From SIG510 sp045540975 (GTDB lineage Bacteria > Bacillota > Clostridia > Oscillospirales > JAAYXM01), in contig JAZQIE010000148.1 in the NCBI GenBank assembly GCA_045540975.1, forward strand, positions 1 to 6,172: a DNA stretch of 6,172 nt. Direction: 5' to 3'. The notes below the pieces were generated by a model. That model did no database searches. It saw nothing but the letters and a program-made list of their open reading frames with translations, and was not told the DNA's origin. Both the position numbers and the translations under genes were made by a program. Shown here one piece after another: positions 1 to 5,931 of the stretch (position 1 is the stretch's first letter; every line of letters starts with the position of its first letter).

Positions 1-2175
1 ATTCAGGACAGCGTAGAGGAAGTGCTTGTACAAGGCGGCTACGCTGAGGTTGCCAAGGCGTACATTCTGTATCGCCGTCAGCGCGAAAAGCTCCGCAGCC
101 TGAAATCCACCATCCTCGACTACAAAGAGATCGTGGATTCCTACGTTAAAGTTACCGACTGGCGCGTAAAGGAGAATTCTACCGTTACCTACTCGGTCGG
201 CGGTCTCATTCTCTCCAACTCCGGCGCAATCACCGCAAACTACTGGCTGAGCGAGATTTACGACACCGAGGTCGCGGAAGCACACCGCACCGCGGCGCTC
301 CACATCCATGACCTCTCCATGCTCACCGGTTACTGCGCGGGCTGGAGCTTAAAGCAGCTCATTCAGGAAGGCCTTGGCGGTGTACCGGGGAAAATCACCT
401 CCGCGCCCGCAAGCCACCTCTCCACCCTCTGCAACCAGATGGTCAACTTCCTCGGTATCATGCAGAACGAGTGGGCAGGTGCGCAGGCATTCTCCTCGTT
501 TGATACCTACCTTGCACCGTTTGTCAAGGTGGACAACCTCACCCAGAAAGAGGTCAAGCAGTGCATCCAGTCCTTTGTGTACGGCGTGAACACCCCGTCC
601 CGTTGGGGTACACAGGCACCGTTTTCCAACATCACCCTTGACTGGGTGGTCCCTGCCGACTTGAAAGACCTCCCCGCAATCGTCGGCGGCAAGGAAATGG
701 ACTTCACCTACGGCGACTGTAAGAAAGAAATGGATATGGTCAATCGCGCGTTTATCGAAATCATGATCGAAGGCGATGCCAACGGCCGTGGCTTCCAGTA
801 CCCGATTCCGACCTACTCCATCACCTCGGACTTCGATTGGTCGGAGACCGAAAACAACAAACTCCTCTTTGAGATGACCGCGAAGTACGGCACCCCGTAT
901 TTCTCCAACTACATCAACTCGGATATGGAGCCGTCCGACGTGCGCTCCATGTGCTGCCGTCTGCGTTTGGACCTGCGCGAACTCCGCAAGAAATCCGGCG
1001 GTTTCTTCGGCTCGGGCGAATCCACAGGCTCGGTCGGTGTTGTCACCATCAACCTGCCGCGCATCGCATACCTCGCATCCGACGAAAAGGATTTCTACGC
1101 ACGTCTTGACAAGCTGATGGACATTGCGGCACGAAGCTTAAAGACCAAGCGCAACGTCATCACCCAGCTTTTAGACAACGGACTCTATCCGTACACCAAG
1201 CGTTACCTCGGTACCTTTGCAAACCACTTCTCCACCATCGGTCTGATCGGTATGAACGAAGTGGGTCTCAATGCGAAGTGGCTCCGTGCGGACCTGACCG
1301 ACACCAAGGTGCAGGAATTTGCAAAGGAAGTGCTCGACCATATGCGCGAGCGCCTCTCCGACTACCAGGAAAAGTACGGCGATTTGTACAACCTGGAAGC
1401 AACCCCCGCGGAATCCACCACCTACCGTTTTGCAAAGCATGATAAGGAGCGTTTCCCGGAAATCATCACCGCAAACGAAAACGGCACTCCGTATTACACC
1501 AACTCCTCGCATCTGCCGGTCGGCTACACCGAGGACGTCTTCTCCGCACTCGCAATTCAGGACGAATTGCAGACCCGTTACACCTCGGGCACGGTTTTCC
1601 ACGCATTCCTCGGCGAAAAACTCCCGAGCTGGAAGGCAGCGGCGGATTTGGTCCGTAAGATTGCGGAGAACTTCAAGCTCCCGTATTACACCATGTCCCC
1701 GACCTACTCGGTCTGTGCGGAGCATGGCTACCTGACCGGTGAGCAGTACACCTGCCCGCATTGCGGCAAGACCACCGAGGTTTACAGCCGTATCACCGGC
1801 TACTACCGTCCGGTCCAGAACTGGAACGACGGTAAGAGTCAGGAATTCAAGGACCGTAAGGTCTACAACATCGACGGCTCGCACCTTCCCGAAAAGGCAG
1901 AGGCTGTCTGCGAGGTGAAGGAAGAGGTCGAGACCGCAGCGGTCGAGGGCAAGGCAATTCTGTTCTCGCGCGTGACCTGCCCGAACTGCCGTGTGGCAGA
2001 GGGTCTGCTTTCTAAGGCGGGCATCCCGTTTGAAAAGAAAATCGCGGATGAGAATATCGACCTGTGCCGTGAGTACGGGGTCAAGGGCGCACCCACACTC
2101 GTCATCACCGACGGTGAGAACTTCAACAGTTATTACAGTGTCCCCGAAATTAAGAAATACCTCGCAAGTCTCTAA
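1..2175 (+). CDS. nrdD: Anaerobic (class III) ribonucleoside-triphosphate reductase with C-terminal redoxin domain, 5'-partial
   Basis: This enzyme makes deoxyribonucleotides from ribonucleoside triphosphates in the cytoplasm without oxygen, using a glycyl radical. The frame is open to base 1, so the gene starts upstream; the GTG at 22 is internal, and the first ~35 residues are the end of an ATP-cone. Numbering from base 1 (724 visible residues): GYCAGW with Cys112, MCCR with Cys318-Cys319 (one is the likely thiyl-radical cysteine), a zinc-site candidate Cys572/His575/Cys585/Cys588, and the glycyl-radical motif RITGY with Gly600. After a Glu/Val-rich linker, residues ~650-724 form a thioredoxin-fold domain with Cys660-Pro-Asn-Cys663 and a probable cis-proline, Pro698. 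This domain is extra to the classic formate-using enzyme and suggests a built-in reductant. The activase gene nrdG is not in the window. The family assignment is very secure; the role of the redoxin is inferred. Confidence 0.97.
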   Translation: MQDSVEEVLVQGGYAEVAKAYILYRRQREKLRSLKSTILDYKEIVDSYVKVTDWRVKENSTVTYSVGGLILSNSGAITANYWLSEIYDTEVAEAHRTAALHIHDLSMLTGYCAGWSLKQLIQEGLGGVPGKITSAPASHLSTLCNQMVNFLGIMQNEWAGAQAFSSFDTYLAPFVKVDNLTQKEVKQCIQSFVYGVNTPSRWGTQAPFSNITLDWVVPADLKDLPAIVGGKEMDFTYGDCKKEMDMVNRAFIEIMIEGDANGRGFQYPIPTYSITSDFDWSETENNKLLFEMTAKYGTPYFSNYINSDMEPSDVRSMCCRLRLDLRELRKKSGGFFGSGESTGSVGVVTINLPRIAYLASDEKDFYARLDKLMDIAARSLKTKRNVITQLLDNGLYPYTKRYLGTFANHFSTIGLIGMNEVGLNAKWLRADLTDTKVQEFAKEVLDHMRERLSDYQEKYGDLYNLEATPAESTTYRFAKHDKERFPEIITANENGTPYYTNSSHLPVGYTEDVFSALAIQDELQTRYTSGTVFHAFLGEKLPSWKAAADLVRKIAENFKLPYYTMSPTYSVCAEHGYLTGEQYTCPHCGKTTEVYSRITGYYRPVQNWNDGKSQEFKDRKVYNIDGSHLPEKAEAVCEVKEEVETAAVEGKAILFSRVTCPNCRVAEGLLSKAGIPFEKKIADENIDLCREYGVKGAPTLVITDGENFNSYYSVPEIKKYLASL

Positions 2176-2186
2176 ATAAAAACAAG

Positions 2187-2213
2187 ACAAAGGGTCGCAT
2201 CGCGGCCCTTTGT
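2187..2213 (+). terminator. Hairpin between nrdD and trxB (weak terminator or attenuator)
   Basis: A 12-pair stem (ACAAAGGGTCGC against GCGGCCCTTTGT, with one G-U wobble) closes on a three-base ATC loop 11 bases after the nrdD stop. Only a short broken T-run (TTT) follows. It could terminate partially, or act as a processing or stability element between the two genes. The trxB ribosome binding site begins five bases after it. Confidence 0.55.
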
Positions 2214-2218
2214 TTCAC

Positions 2219-2224
2219 GGAGGG
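2219..2224 (+). promoter_or_regulatory. Ribosome binding site of the trxB-like gene
   Basis: GGAGGG lies six bases upstream of the ATG at 2231. This decides the start: the same frame opens earlier at a TTG (2210), but that codon lies inside the preceding hairpin and has no such site. Confidence 0.85.
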
Positions 2225-2230
2225 AAAGTT

Positions 2231-3139
2231 ATGCATGATATTATCGTAGTCGGCGCGGGCCCTGCGGGTCTCACCGCCGCAATCTACGCGCTCCGCGCGG
2301 GAAAGACCGTGCTGGTCATTGAGAAAAACAGCTTCGGCGGTCAAATCGCATTCTCCCCGAAGGTGGAAAACATCCCGGGCTTCCAAGAGATTTCGGGCGC
2401 GGAATTTGCCGACAAACTCACCGAGCAGGCAATGAATCTGGGCGCTGAGATGGAGCTTGAGCGCGTGGTCGGTGTAAAGCAGGACGGAGAGGTCTTCCGC
2501 GTTTCCACCGAAGAAGGGTCAACGTATGACGGCAGAGCCGTGATTTTGGCAACCGGTGTCAAGCACCGCACCTTGGGGCTCCCTGGCGAAGAAGACCTCA
2601 TCGGAAACGGCATTTCGTTTTGCGCGGTGTGTGACGGCGCGTTCTACACCGGGCAGGAGACGGTCATGGTGGGCGGCGGCAACTCCGCACTCCAAGAAGC
2701 GCTCCTCCTCTCCGATGTTTGCACCAAGGTCACCATTGTGCAAAACCTCGCGTTTTTAACCGGTGAGCAGAAGCTTGCCGATGCGCTGGCGGAGAAAGAC
2801 AATGTGGAGATTATCTACTCCACCGTCCTCACCGAGTACCTCACCCAAGACGGCACGATTTCGGGTGTCCGTGTCAAACACGAGGAGACGGGCGAGGAGA
2901 AAGAAATCCGCGCAGACGGTGTGTTCCTCGCGGTGGGCTTAAAGCCCGAAAACGAGGCGTTTGCGCACCTGACCAAACTCAACGATTACGGCTACTTCGC
3001 CACGGGCGAGGATTGTACCGCAGAGACCGCGGGCATCTTTGTTGCGGGCGACTGCCGCAGCAAGAACATCCGTCAGGTGGTCACCGCCGCGGGTGACGGC
3101 GCAATCGCCGCGATGGCAGCCTGCCGATATTTAGACTAA
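2231..3139 (+). CDS. trxB: Thioredoxin reductase-like FAD-dependent oxidoreductase with atypical NAD(P)H site
   Basis: This is a cytoplasmic flavoprotein of the low-molecular-weight thioredoxin reductase family, 302 residues, close to the usual ~310. Visible motifs are the FAD dinucleotide fold GAGPAG at residues 8-13, the redox pair CAVCD (Cys131, Cys134, with acid Asp135), a second dinucleotide motif GGGNSA at 148-153, and the C-terminal FAD motif FVAGDC followed by RQVVTAAGDGA. The HRRxxxR stretch that normally grips the NADPH 2'-phosphate is missing; the equivalent region (about 170-180) reads VQNLAFLTGEQ. NADH or another donor may therefore be used (inference). It sits 55 bases after an nrdD that carries its own redoxin domain, so that domain is the obvious candidate substrate. 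Its stop overlaps the next start by one base. The family is certain; electron donor and partner are not. Confidence 0.92.
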   Translation: MHDIIVVGAGPAGLTAAIYALRAGKTVLVIEKNSFGGQIAFSPKVENIPGFQEISGAEFADKLTEQAMNLGAEMELERVVGVKQDGEVFRVSTEEGSTYDGRAVILATGVKHRTLGLPGEEDLIGNGISFCAVCDGAFYTGQETVMVGGGNSALQEALLLSDVCTKVTIVQNLAFLTGEQKLADALAEKDNVEIIYSTVLTEYLTQDGTISGVRVKHEETGEEKEIRADGVFLAVGLKPENEAFAHLTKLNDYGYFATGEDCTAETAGIFVAGDCRSKNIRQVVTAAGDGAIAAMAACRYLD

Positions 3140-4230
3140 TGCGCCGCGCTATGCTCGCCCTTGCTCTCGCGCTTCTTTTGTGCGCGTGTCAGCCGCGTAT
3201 CACGGAATATGAGCCGAGAAGTGCCGCGCTTCCGCTTGAGCGGATGATTTTTGCGTGCATGACCGTGGAGGAGCAGGTGGGTCAGCTCTTTTTGGCGCGT
3301 TGCCCAACGGATTTCGCGGCGGAGGATGTCCGCACCTATCATTTGGGAGGGTATCTGCTGTTCGGGCGTGATTTTCGGGGCGAAACACCCGAAACCGTCC
3401 GCACCCGTATCGCGAGTTTTCAAGACGCGGCATCCGTTCCGCTTTTGATTGCGGTGGATGAGGAGGGCGGCACGGTGACGCGTGTCAGCCGCTACCCCGC
3501 CTTCCGCAACGAGCGGTTTCCCTCACCGCGTGAGATGAAGGCGCGCGGCGGACTCCCGTATGCAGCGGAAACCGAGCGCGAAAAAGCCGCGCTTCTGCAT
3601 AGCCTCGGCATCAACGTCAATCTCGCGCCCGTGTGCGACCTTGCGGATGACCCGCGCGCGTTTTTGTATCCGCGCTCGTATGGCGGAAACGCGCAGGAGA
3701 CCGCGGAGTTTGTTGCGCAGACGGTTGCGGTGATGAAGGCGGAGGGGATGGGGAGTGTCCTCAAGCATTTCCCCGGCTACGGCAACAACGCGGACACCCA
3801 CGTGGGCGCTGCGGTGGACCGCCGCACAATCGAGCAGCTTTCGGGTGCGGATTTGCTCCCGTTTGCGAGCGGCATCCGTGCAGGCTGTGACGCGATTCTG
3901 GTCAGCCACACCGTCGTCACCGCGCTTGACGGTCATCACCCCGCATCACTCTCCCCGAAGGTGCAGGACTACCTGCGAAACACAATGGGGTTTTCGGGGG
4001 TCACGGTCACAGACGATTTGATGATGCGAGCCGTCCGCGATTCCTATGGGGTCGGGGAGGCTGCGGTGCTTGCGGTTTTGGCGGGAAACGATTTGCTGTG
4101 CAGCAGCGAGTACCGTGTGCAATACCCTGCCGTCCTGCAAGCGGTCCGTGAGGGTCGCATCCCAAAAGCGCGGCTGGAGGAAGCGGTGCTGCGGATTCTG
4201 AAATGGAAAAGAGACCTCGGCTTACTGTAA
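3139..4230 (+). CDS. Glycoside hydrolase family 3 lipoprotein, beta-N-acetylhexosaminidase (NagZ-like)
   Basis: This protein probably removes beta-linked N-acetylglucosamine from peptidoglycan or muropeptides outside the membrane. The 363-residue product begins with MRRA, a Leu/Ala-rich core and a lipobox-like LCAC, making Cys17 the likely lipidated residue of an anchored lipoprotein. A single GH3 N-terminal-type barrel follows. GYLLFGRDF, the ligand-binding KHFPGYG (Lys209, His210), the loop with Asp219-Thr-His221 (matching the Asp-His acid/base dyad of NagZ) and TDDLMM with likely nucleophile Asp292 are all present. The common PGHG is PGYG here. The ATG overlaps the trxB stop (TAATG), and I see no Shine-Dalgarno sequence before it, so translation probably depends on coupling to trxB. 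It ends just before a strong hairpin. Function is known for the family; the exact substrate is not shown. Confidence 0.93.
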   Translation: MRRAMLALALALLLCACQPRITEYEPRSAALPLERMIFACMTVEEQVGQLFLARCPTDFAAEDVRTYHLGGYLLFGRDFRGETPETVRTRIASFQDAASVPLLIAVDEEGGTVTRVSRYPAFRNERFPSPREMKARGGLPYAAETEREKAALLHSLGINVNLAPVCDLADDPRAFLYPRSYGGNAQETAEFVAQTVAVMKAEGMGSVLKHFPGYGNNADTHVGAAVDRRTIEQLSGADLLPFASGIRAGCDAILVSHTVVTALDGHHPASLSPKVQDYLRNTMGFSGVTVTDDLMMRAVRDSYGVGEAAVLAVLAGNDLLCSSEYRVQYPAVLQAVREGRIPKARLEEAVLRILKWKRDLGLL

Positions 4231-4234
4231 AAAG

Positions 4235-4264
4235 AAAGGCTATCTGCTGTTGCAGATAGCCTTT
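4235..4264. terminator. Bidirectional intrinsic terminator shared by convergent genes
   Basis: A perfect 13-bp stem (AAAGGCTATCTGC against GCAGATAGCCTTT) closes on a TGTT loop. TTTTT follows on the + strand and TTTCTTTTT on the - strand. It begins five bases after the GH3 stop and ends four bases before the transporter stop, so it can end transcripts arriving from both sides. Confidence 0.93.
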
Positions 4265-4267
4265 TTC

Positions 4268-5035
4268 TTAAAACAGTTTTTGTACCGCTTGGATGAGGAC
4301 CACGATGACCACAACCACCATGAGTTTTTTAATCACGCCCGCGCCTTTTTTGACCGAGACCACCGCCCCGATGTAGCAGCCGAGCATATTGGCGAGGGTT
4401 GCGGGGATGGCGTATTTCCACCACACGTTGCCCTGCGCGATGTGGCTTGCGAGCGCAATCAGGTTGGACACCACGATGACCACCTTACCGTTGCCGCTCG
4501 CAGTTCGCATATCGTAGCCAAACACAAGGGTAAAGAGCATGAGCGCGACCGTGCCGCCGCCCGGACCGAAGAATCCGTCATACAATCCCAGCACAAAGCC
4601 CACAATCAGGCAGAGCGCGTAATTTTTCGCATTCGGGGTAAGTTTGGTGAGGTCTCCCGATTTCAGTCGCCCGACCAAAACCGTGAGCACCACCAAAAAC
4701 GCCATACACACCGCGACGAGCACCTTCACCGCGCCGTCCGACATGGAAAGCAGGACACGGGTTGCGATGTGGGAGGCGAGAAGCGCGGTGACCGATGCGG
4801 GAATCGCGGCTTTTAAGTCCACAAGTCCGCTCTTTGCATAGCGCACCAGCGCGGTCGCGGTCCCAAGACAGCTTTGGAGCTTGTTGCACCCGTATGCCAC
4901 GGGCATGGGAAGACCCACGAGCAGGTATGCGGGAAACGAGATGATACCGCCGCCGCCCGAGACCCCGTCAATGAGTCCCGCAAGAAAGAGCAGCGCGCAT
5001 AAAATTATGATATTCAGGATAAAATCCATTGTCAT
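4268..5035 (-). CDS. TauE/SafE (TSUP) family membrane transporter, probable anion/sulfite exporter
   Basis: This is a very hydrophobic protein of about 255 residues, usual for the family, with roughly seven to eight membrane segments. The two half-repeats of TauE/SafE proteins are visible: GLIDGVSGGGG at residues 20-30 and GLYDGFFGPGGGT near 150-162. Known members export sulfite or other sulfur-containing or organic anions; this substrate cannot be told from sequence. Three in-frame starts exist: GTG 5044, ATG 5035 and ATG 5029. I chose 5035 because GGTGG lies five bases upstream and because the promoter candidate would start RNA near 5040, downstream of the GTG; 5029 is also possible (GGCGG eight bases away). 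The gene converges on the GH3 gene through a shared terminator and diverges from the small-protein group through a palindromic promoter region. Confidence 0.92.
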   Translation of the reverse strand: MTMDFILNIIILCALLFLAGLIDGVSGGGGIISFPAYLLVGLPMPVAYGCNKLQSCLGTATALVRYAKSGLVDLKAAIPASVTALLASHIATRVLLSMSDGAVKVLVAVCMAFLVVLTVLVGRLKSGDLTKLTPNAKNYALCLIVGFVLGLYDGFFGPGGGTVALMLFTLVFGYDMRTASGNGKVVIVVSNLIALASHIAQGNVWWKYAIPATLANMLGCYIGAVVSVKKGAGVIKKLMVVVVIVVLIQAVQKLF

Positions 5036-5046
5036 CACCGCCACCC

Positions 5047-5075
5047 AGTATAGCAGACGCGGAAAGCAAAATCAA
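5047..5075 (-). promoter_or_regulatory. Promoter candidate of the TauE-type transporter gene
   Basis: On the - strand, TTGATT (5075-5070) and TATACT (5052-5047) are separated by exactly 17 bases, a good sigma-A-type match (4/6 and 5/6). The predicted RNA start near 5040 would leave a leader of only about 5-10 bases before the ATG. The -35 box lies within one arm of the 20-bp palindrome. Confidence 0.6.
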
Positions 5076-5087
5076 GTACTTGATTTT
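5068..5087. promoter_or_regulatory. Perfect 20-bp palindrome, candidate operator
   Basis: AAAATCAAGTACTTGATTTT is its own reverse complement, centred between 5077 and 5078 in the divergent intergenic region. Having no loop and sitting between two divergent starts, it looks like a dimeric repressor or activator site rather than a terminator. Each arm contains a TTGATT that acts as the -35 box of one outward promoter candidate. I do not recognise the cognate regulator, and none is encoded in the window. Confidence 0.7.
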
Positions 5088-5108
5088 TTTGGCGCGATAA
5101 CGCATAAT
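5080..5108 (+). promoter_or_regulatory. Promoter candidate of the small-protein/cyclase/SPFH group
   Basis: TTGATT (5080-5085) and CATAAT (5103-5108) are separated by exactly 17 bases. Transcription would begin near 5115, almost at the Shine-Dalgarno sequence AAGGAGG (5115-5121), so the leader would be unusually short; this slightly weakens the call. The -35 box lies in the opposite palindrome arm from that of the divergent promoter. Confidence 0.55.
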
Positions 5109-5128
5109 AAAGGTAAGGAGGCGAGGAA

Positions 5129-5299
5129 ATGAATCAATGTGAAATGTGCCTCAACTACGAATACGATGAGGAGTTTGGGTACTACTGCATCGTGAATATG
5201 GACGAGGACGAGGTTGCATCCCTCGGCTATTATGAAAAGAAGGGCTGCCCGTACTACCATCCGGGCGATGAATATACCATTGTGAGGAAGCAAAACTGA
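5129..5299 (+). CDS. Small four-cysteine protein, DUF6472-like (56 aa)
   Basis: This short gene encodes MNQCEMCLNYEYDEEFGYYC and onward to a VRKQN end. It has a strong AAGGAGG site seven bases before the ATG. It carries exactly four cysteines (Cys4, Cys7, Cys20, Cys40), the first pair as CxxC, the last as CPYYHPGDEY. It is acidic, rich in Asp/Glu and Tyr, and has no signal peptide or membrane segment. The pattern matches my memory of the small DUF6472 family of Clostridia, whose function is unknown; the four cysteines suggest a zinc knuckle or other metal site (inference). Its stop overlaps the next start (TGATG), so it is translated together with the cyclase gene. That it is a real gene is well supported by the ribosome binding site, the coupling and the cysteine pattern. 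Confidence 0.88.
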   Translation: MNQCEMCLNYEYDEEFGYYCIVNMDEDEVASLGYYEKKGCPYYHPGDEYTIVRKQN

Positions 5300-5919
5300 T
5301 GAGAGTGATTGATTTAACGTATTTGATTGAGGAGGGGATGCCGGTCTATCCCGATACCGAGCCTCCCATTCTCGCCCCTGCCAATACGATTGAAAAAGAT
5401 TTATTCTGTGAGACCAAGCTTACCATGTACTCGCATACGGGTACTCATATCGATGCCCCCGCGCACGTCATCGAGGGGAGACGCGGTTTGGATGACCTCC
5501 CCGCGTCCCAATTCGTGGGTCGCGCGGTGGTGATTGACTGTACCGACTGCAAAGGCGAAATTCCGCTCTCGCGGATTCCCGATTCCGCAAAGGATGCCGA
5601 TTTTCTCCTGTTCCGCACAGGCTGGGGGAGATACTGGGGGAAGGATGAATACTTCGGCGCGTATCCGATTGTGAGCGAGGAGATAATCGACTATGTTCTC
5701 GCGGGTGAGTTTAAGGGGATCGGGTTTGACACCATCGGGCTTGACTCGGTCGGGAGTTTGCACCTCCACCACCGCCTGTTTGCAAAGGACATCTTAAACA
5801 TCGAAAACCTGACCAATCTGGAATTGTGCGGCGACGGACTGTTCGACTTTGTCTGCCTGCCGCTGAAATTCAAACACTCAGACGGCGCGCCGTGCCGCGC
5901 GGTCGCAATCATCAAATAG
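5299..5919 (+). CDS. Cyclase family protein, kynurenine formamidase-like metal-dependent hydrolase
   Basis: This is a soluble, probably cytoplasmic metal hydrolase of 206 residues, typical for the cyclase/KynB family. The signature HTGTHIDAPAH occupies residues 46-56 (His46, His50, Asp52, His56 as metal ligands), preceded by the usual opening DLTYLIEEGMPVYPD. A second active-site patch, HLHHRL (155-160) followed by IENL with Glu169, corresponds to the His/Glu pair of the family, and the end DGAPCRAVAII is also characteristic. Relatives hydrolyse N-formylkynurenine or other amides and lactone-like substrates. No tryptophan-catabolism gene is nearby, so the substrate is open and no symbol is given. 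Its ATG overlaps the small-protein stop by one base, with GAGGAA nine bases upstream inside that gene, and its own stop overlaps the next ribosome binding site. Confidence 0.93.
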   Translation: MRVIDLTYLIEEGMPVYPDTEPPILAPANTIEKDLFCETKLTMYSHTGTHIDAPAHVIEGRRGLDDLPASQFVGRAVVIDCTDCKGEIPLSRIPDSAKDADFLLFRTGWGRYWGKDEYFGAYPIVSEEIIDYVLAGEFKGIGFDTIGLDSVGSLHLHHRLFAKDILNIENLTNLELCGDGLFDFVCLPLKFKHSDGAPCRAVAIIK

Positions 5920-5923
5920 GAGG
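5918..5923 (+). promoter_or_regulatory. Ribosome binding site overlapping the cyclase stop codon
   Basis: AGGAGG starts within the TAG stop of the cyclase gene and lies eight bases before the ATG at 5932. Re-initiation by the same ribosomes is therefore likely. Confidence 0.85.
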
Positions 5924-5931
5924 AATTTTTT

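Noticed and set aside
22..24. GTG at 22 as the true nrdD start
   Set aside because: The frame stays open to base 1, and the residues before GTG (IQDSVEE) continue the ATP-cone pattern, so the gene is simply cut by the window edge.
1171..2190. Long open frame on the - strand opposite nrdD (339 codons)
   Set aside because: It is the antisense shadow of a strongly conserved gene. The translation shows no recognisable motif and no ribosome binding site supports it.
2210..2230. Earlier TTG start for the trxB-like gene
   Set aside because: It lies in the 3' arm of the hairpin and would place the clear GGAGGG site inside the coding region. The ATG at 2231 gives the standard TrxB N-terminus.
2231..3139. 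Assignment as a ferredoxin-dependent flavin thioredoxin reductase (FFTR)
   Set aside because: Tempting because the HRRxxxR motif is absent in a clostridial setting, but the GGGNSA nucleotide motif is intact, which argues for a pyridine-nucleotide donor.
4250..4816. 188-codon + strand frame opposite the transporter
   Set aside because: It begins inside the terminator hairpin, its translation is His/Arg/Asp-rich low-complexity, and the opposite strand encodes a clear TauE/SafE protein with both family repeats.
5068..5087. Palindrome as a transcription terminator
   Set aside because: A perfect palindrome with no loop, an AT-rich core and a position between divergent start sites fits an operator rather than a terminator.
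5072..5293. 73-codon hydrophobic - strand frame opposite the small cysteine protein
   Set aside because: The hydrophobicity is the mirror of an acidic, Tyr-rich sense frame. The sense frame has the ribosome binding site, conserved-looking cysteines and stop/start coupling.
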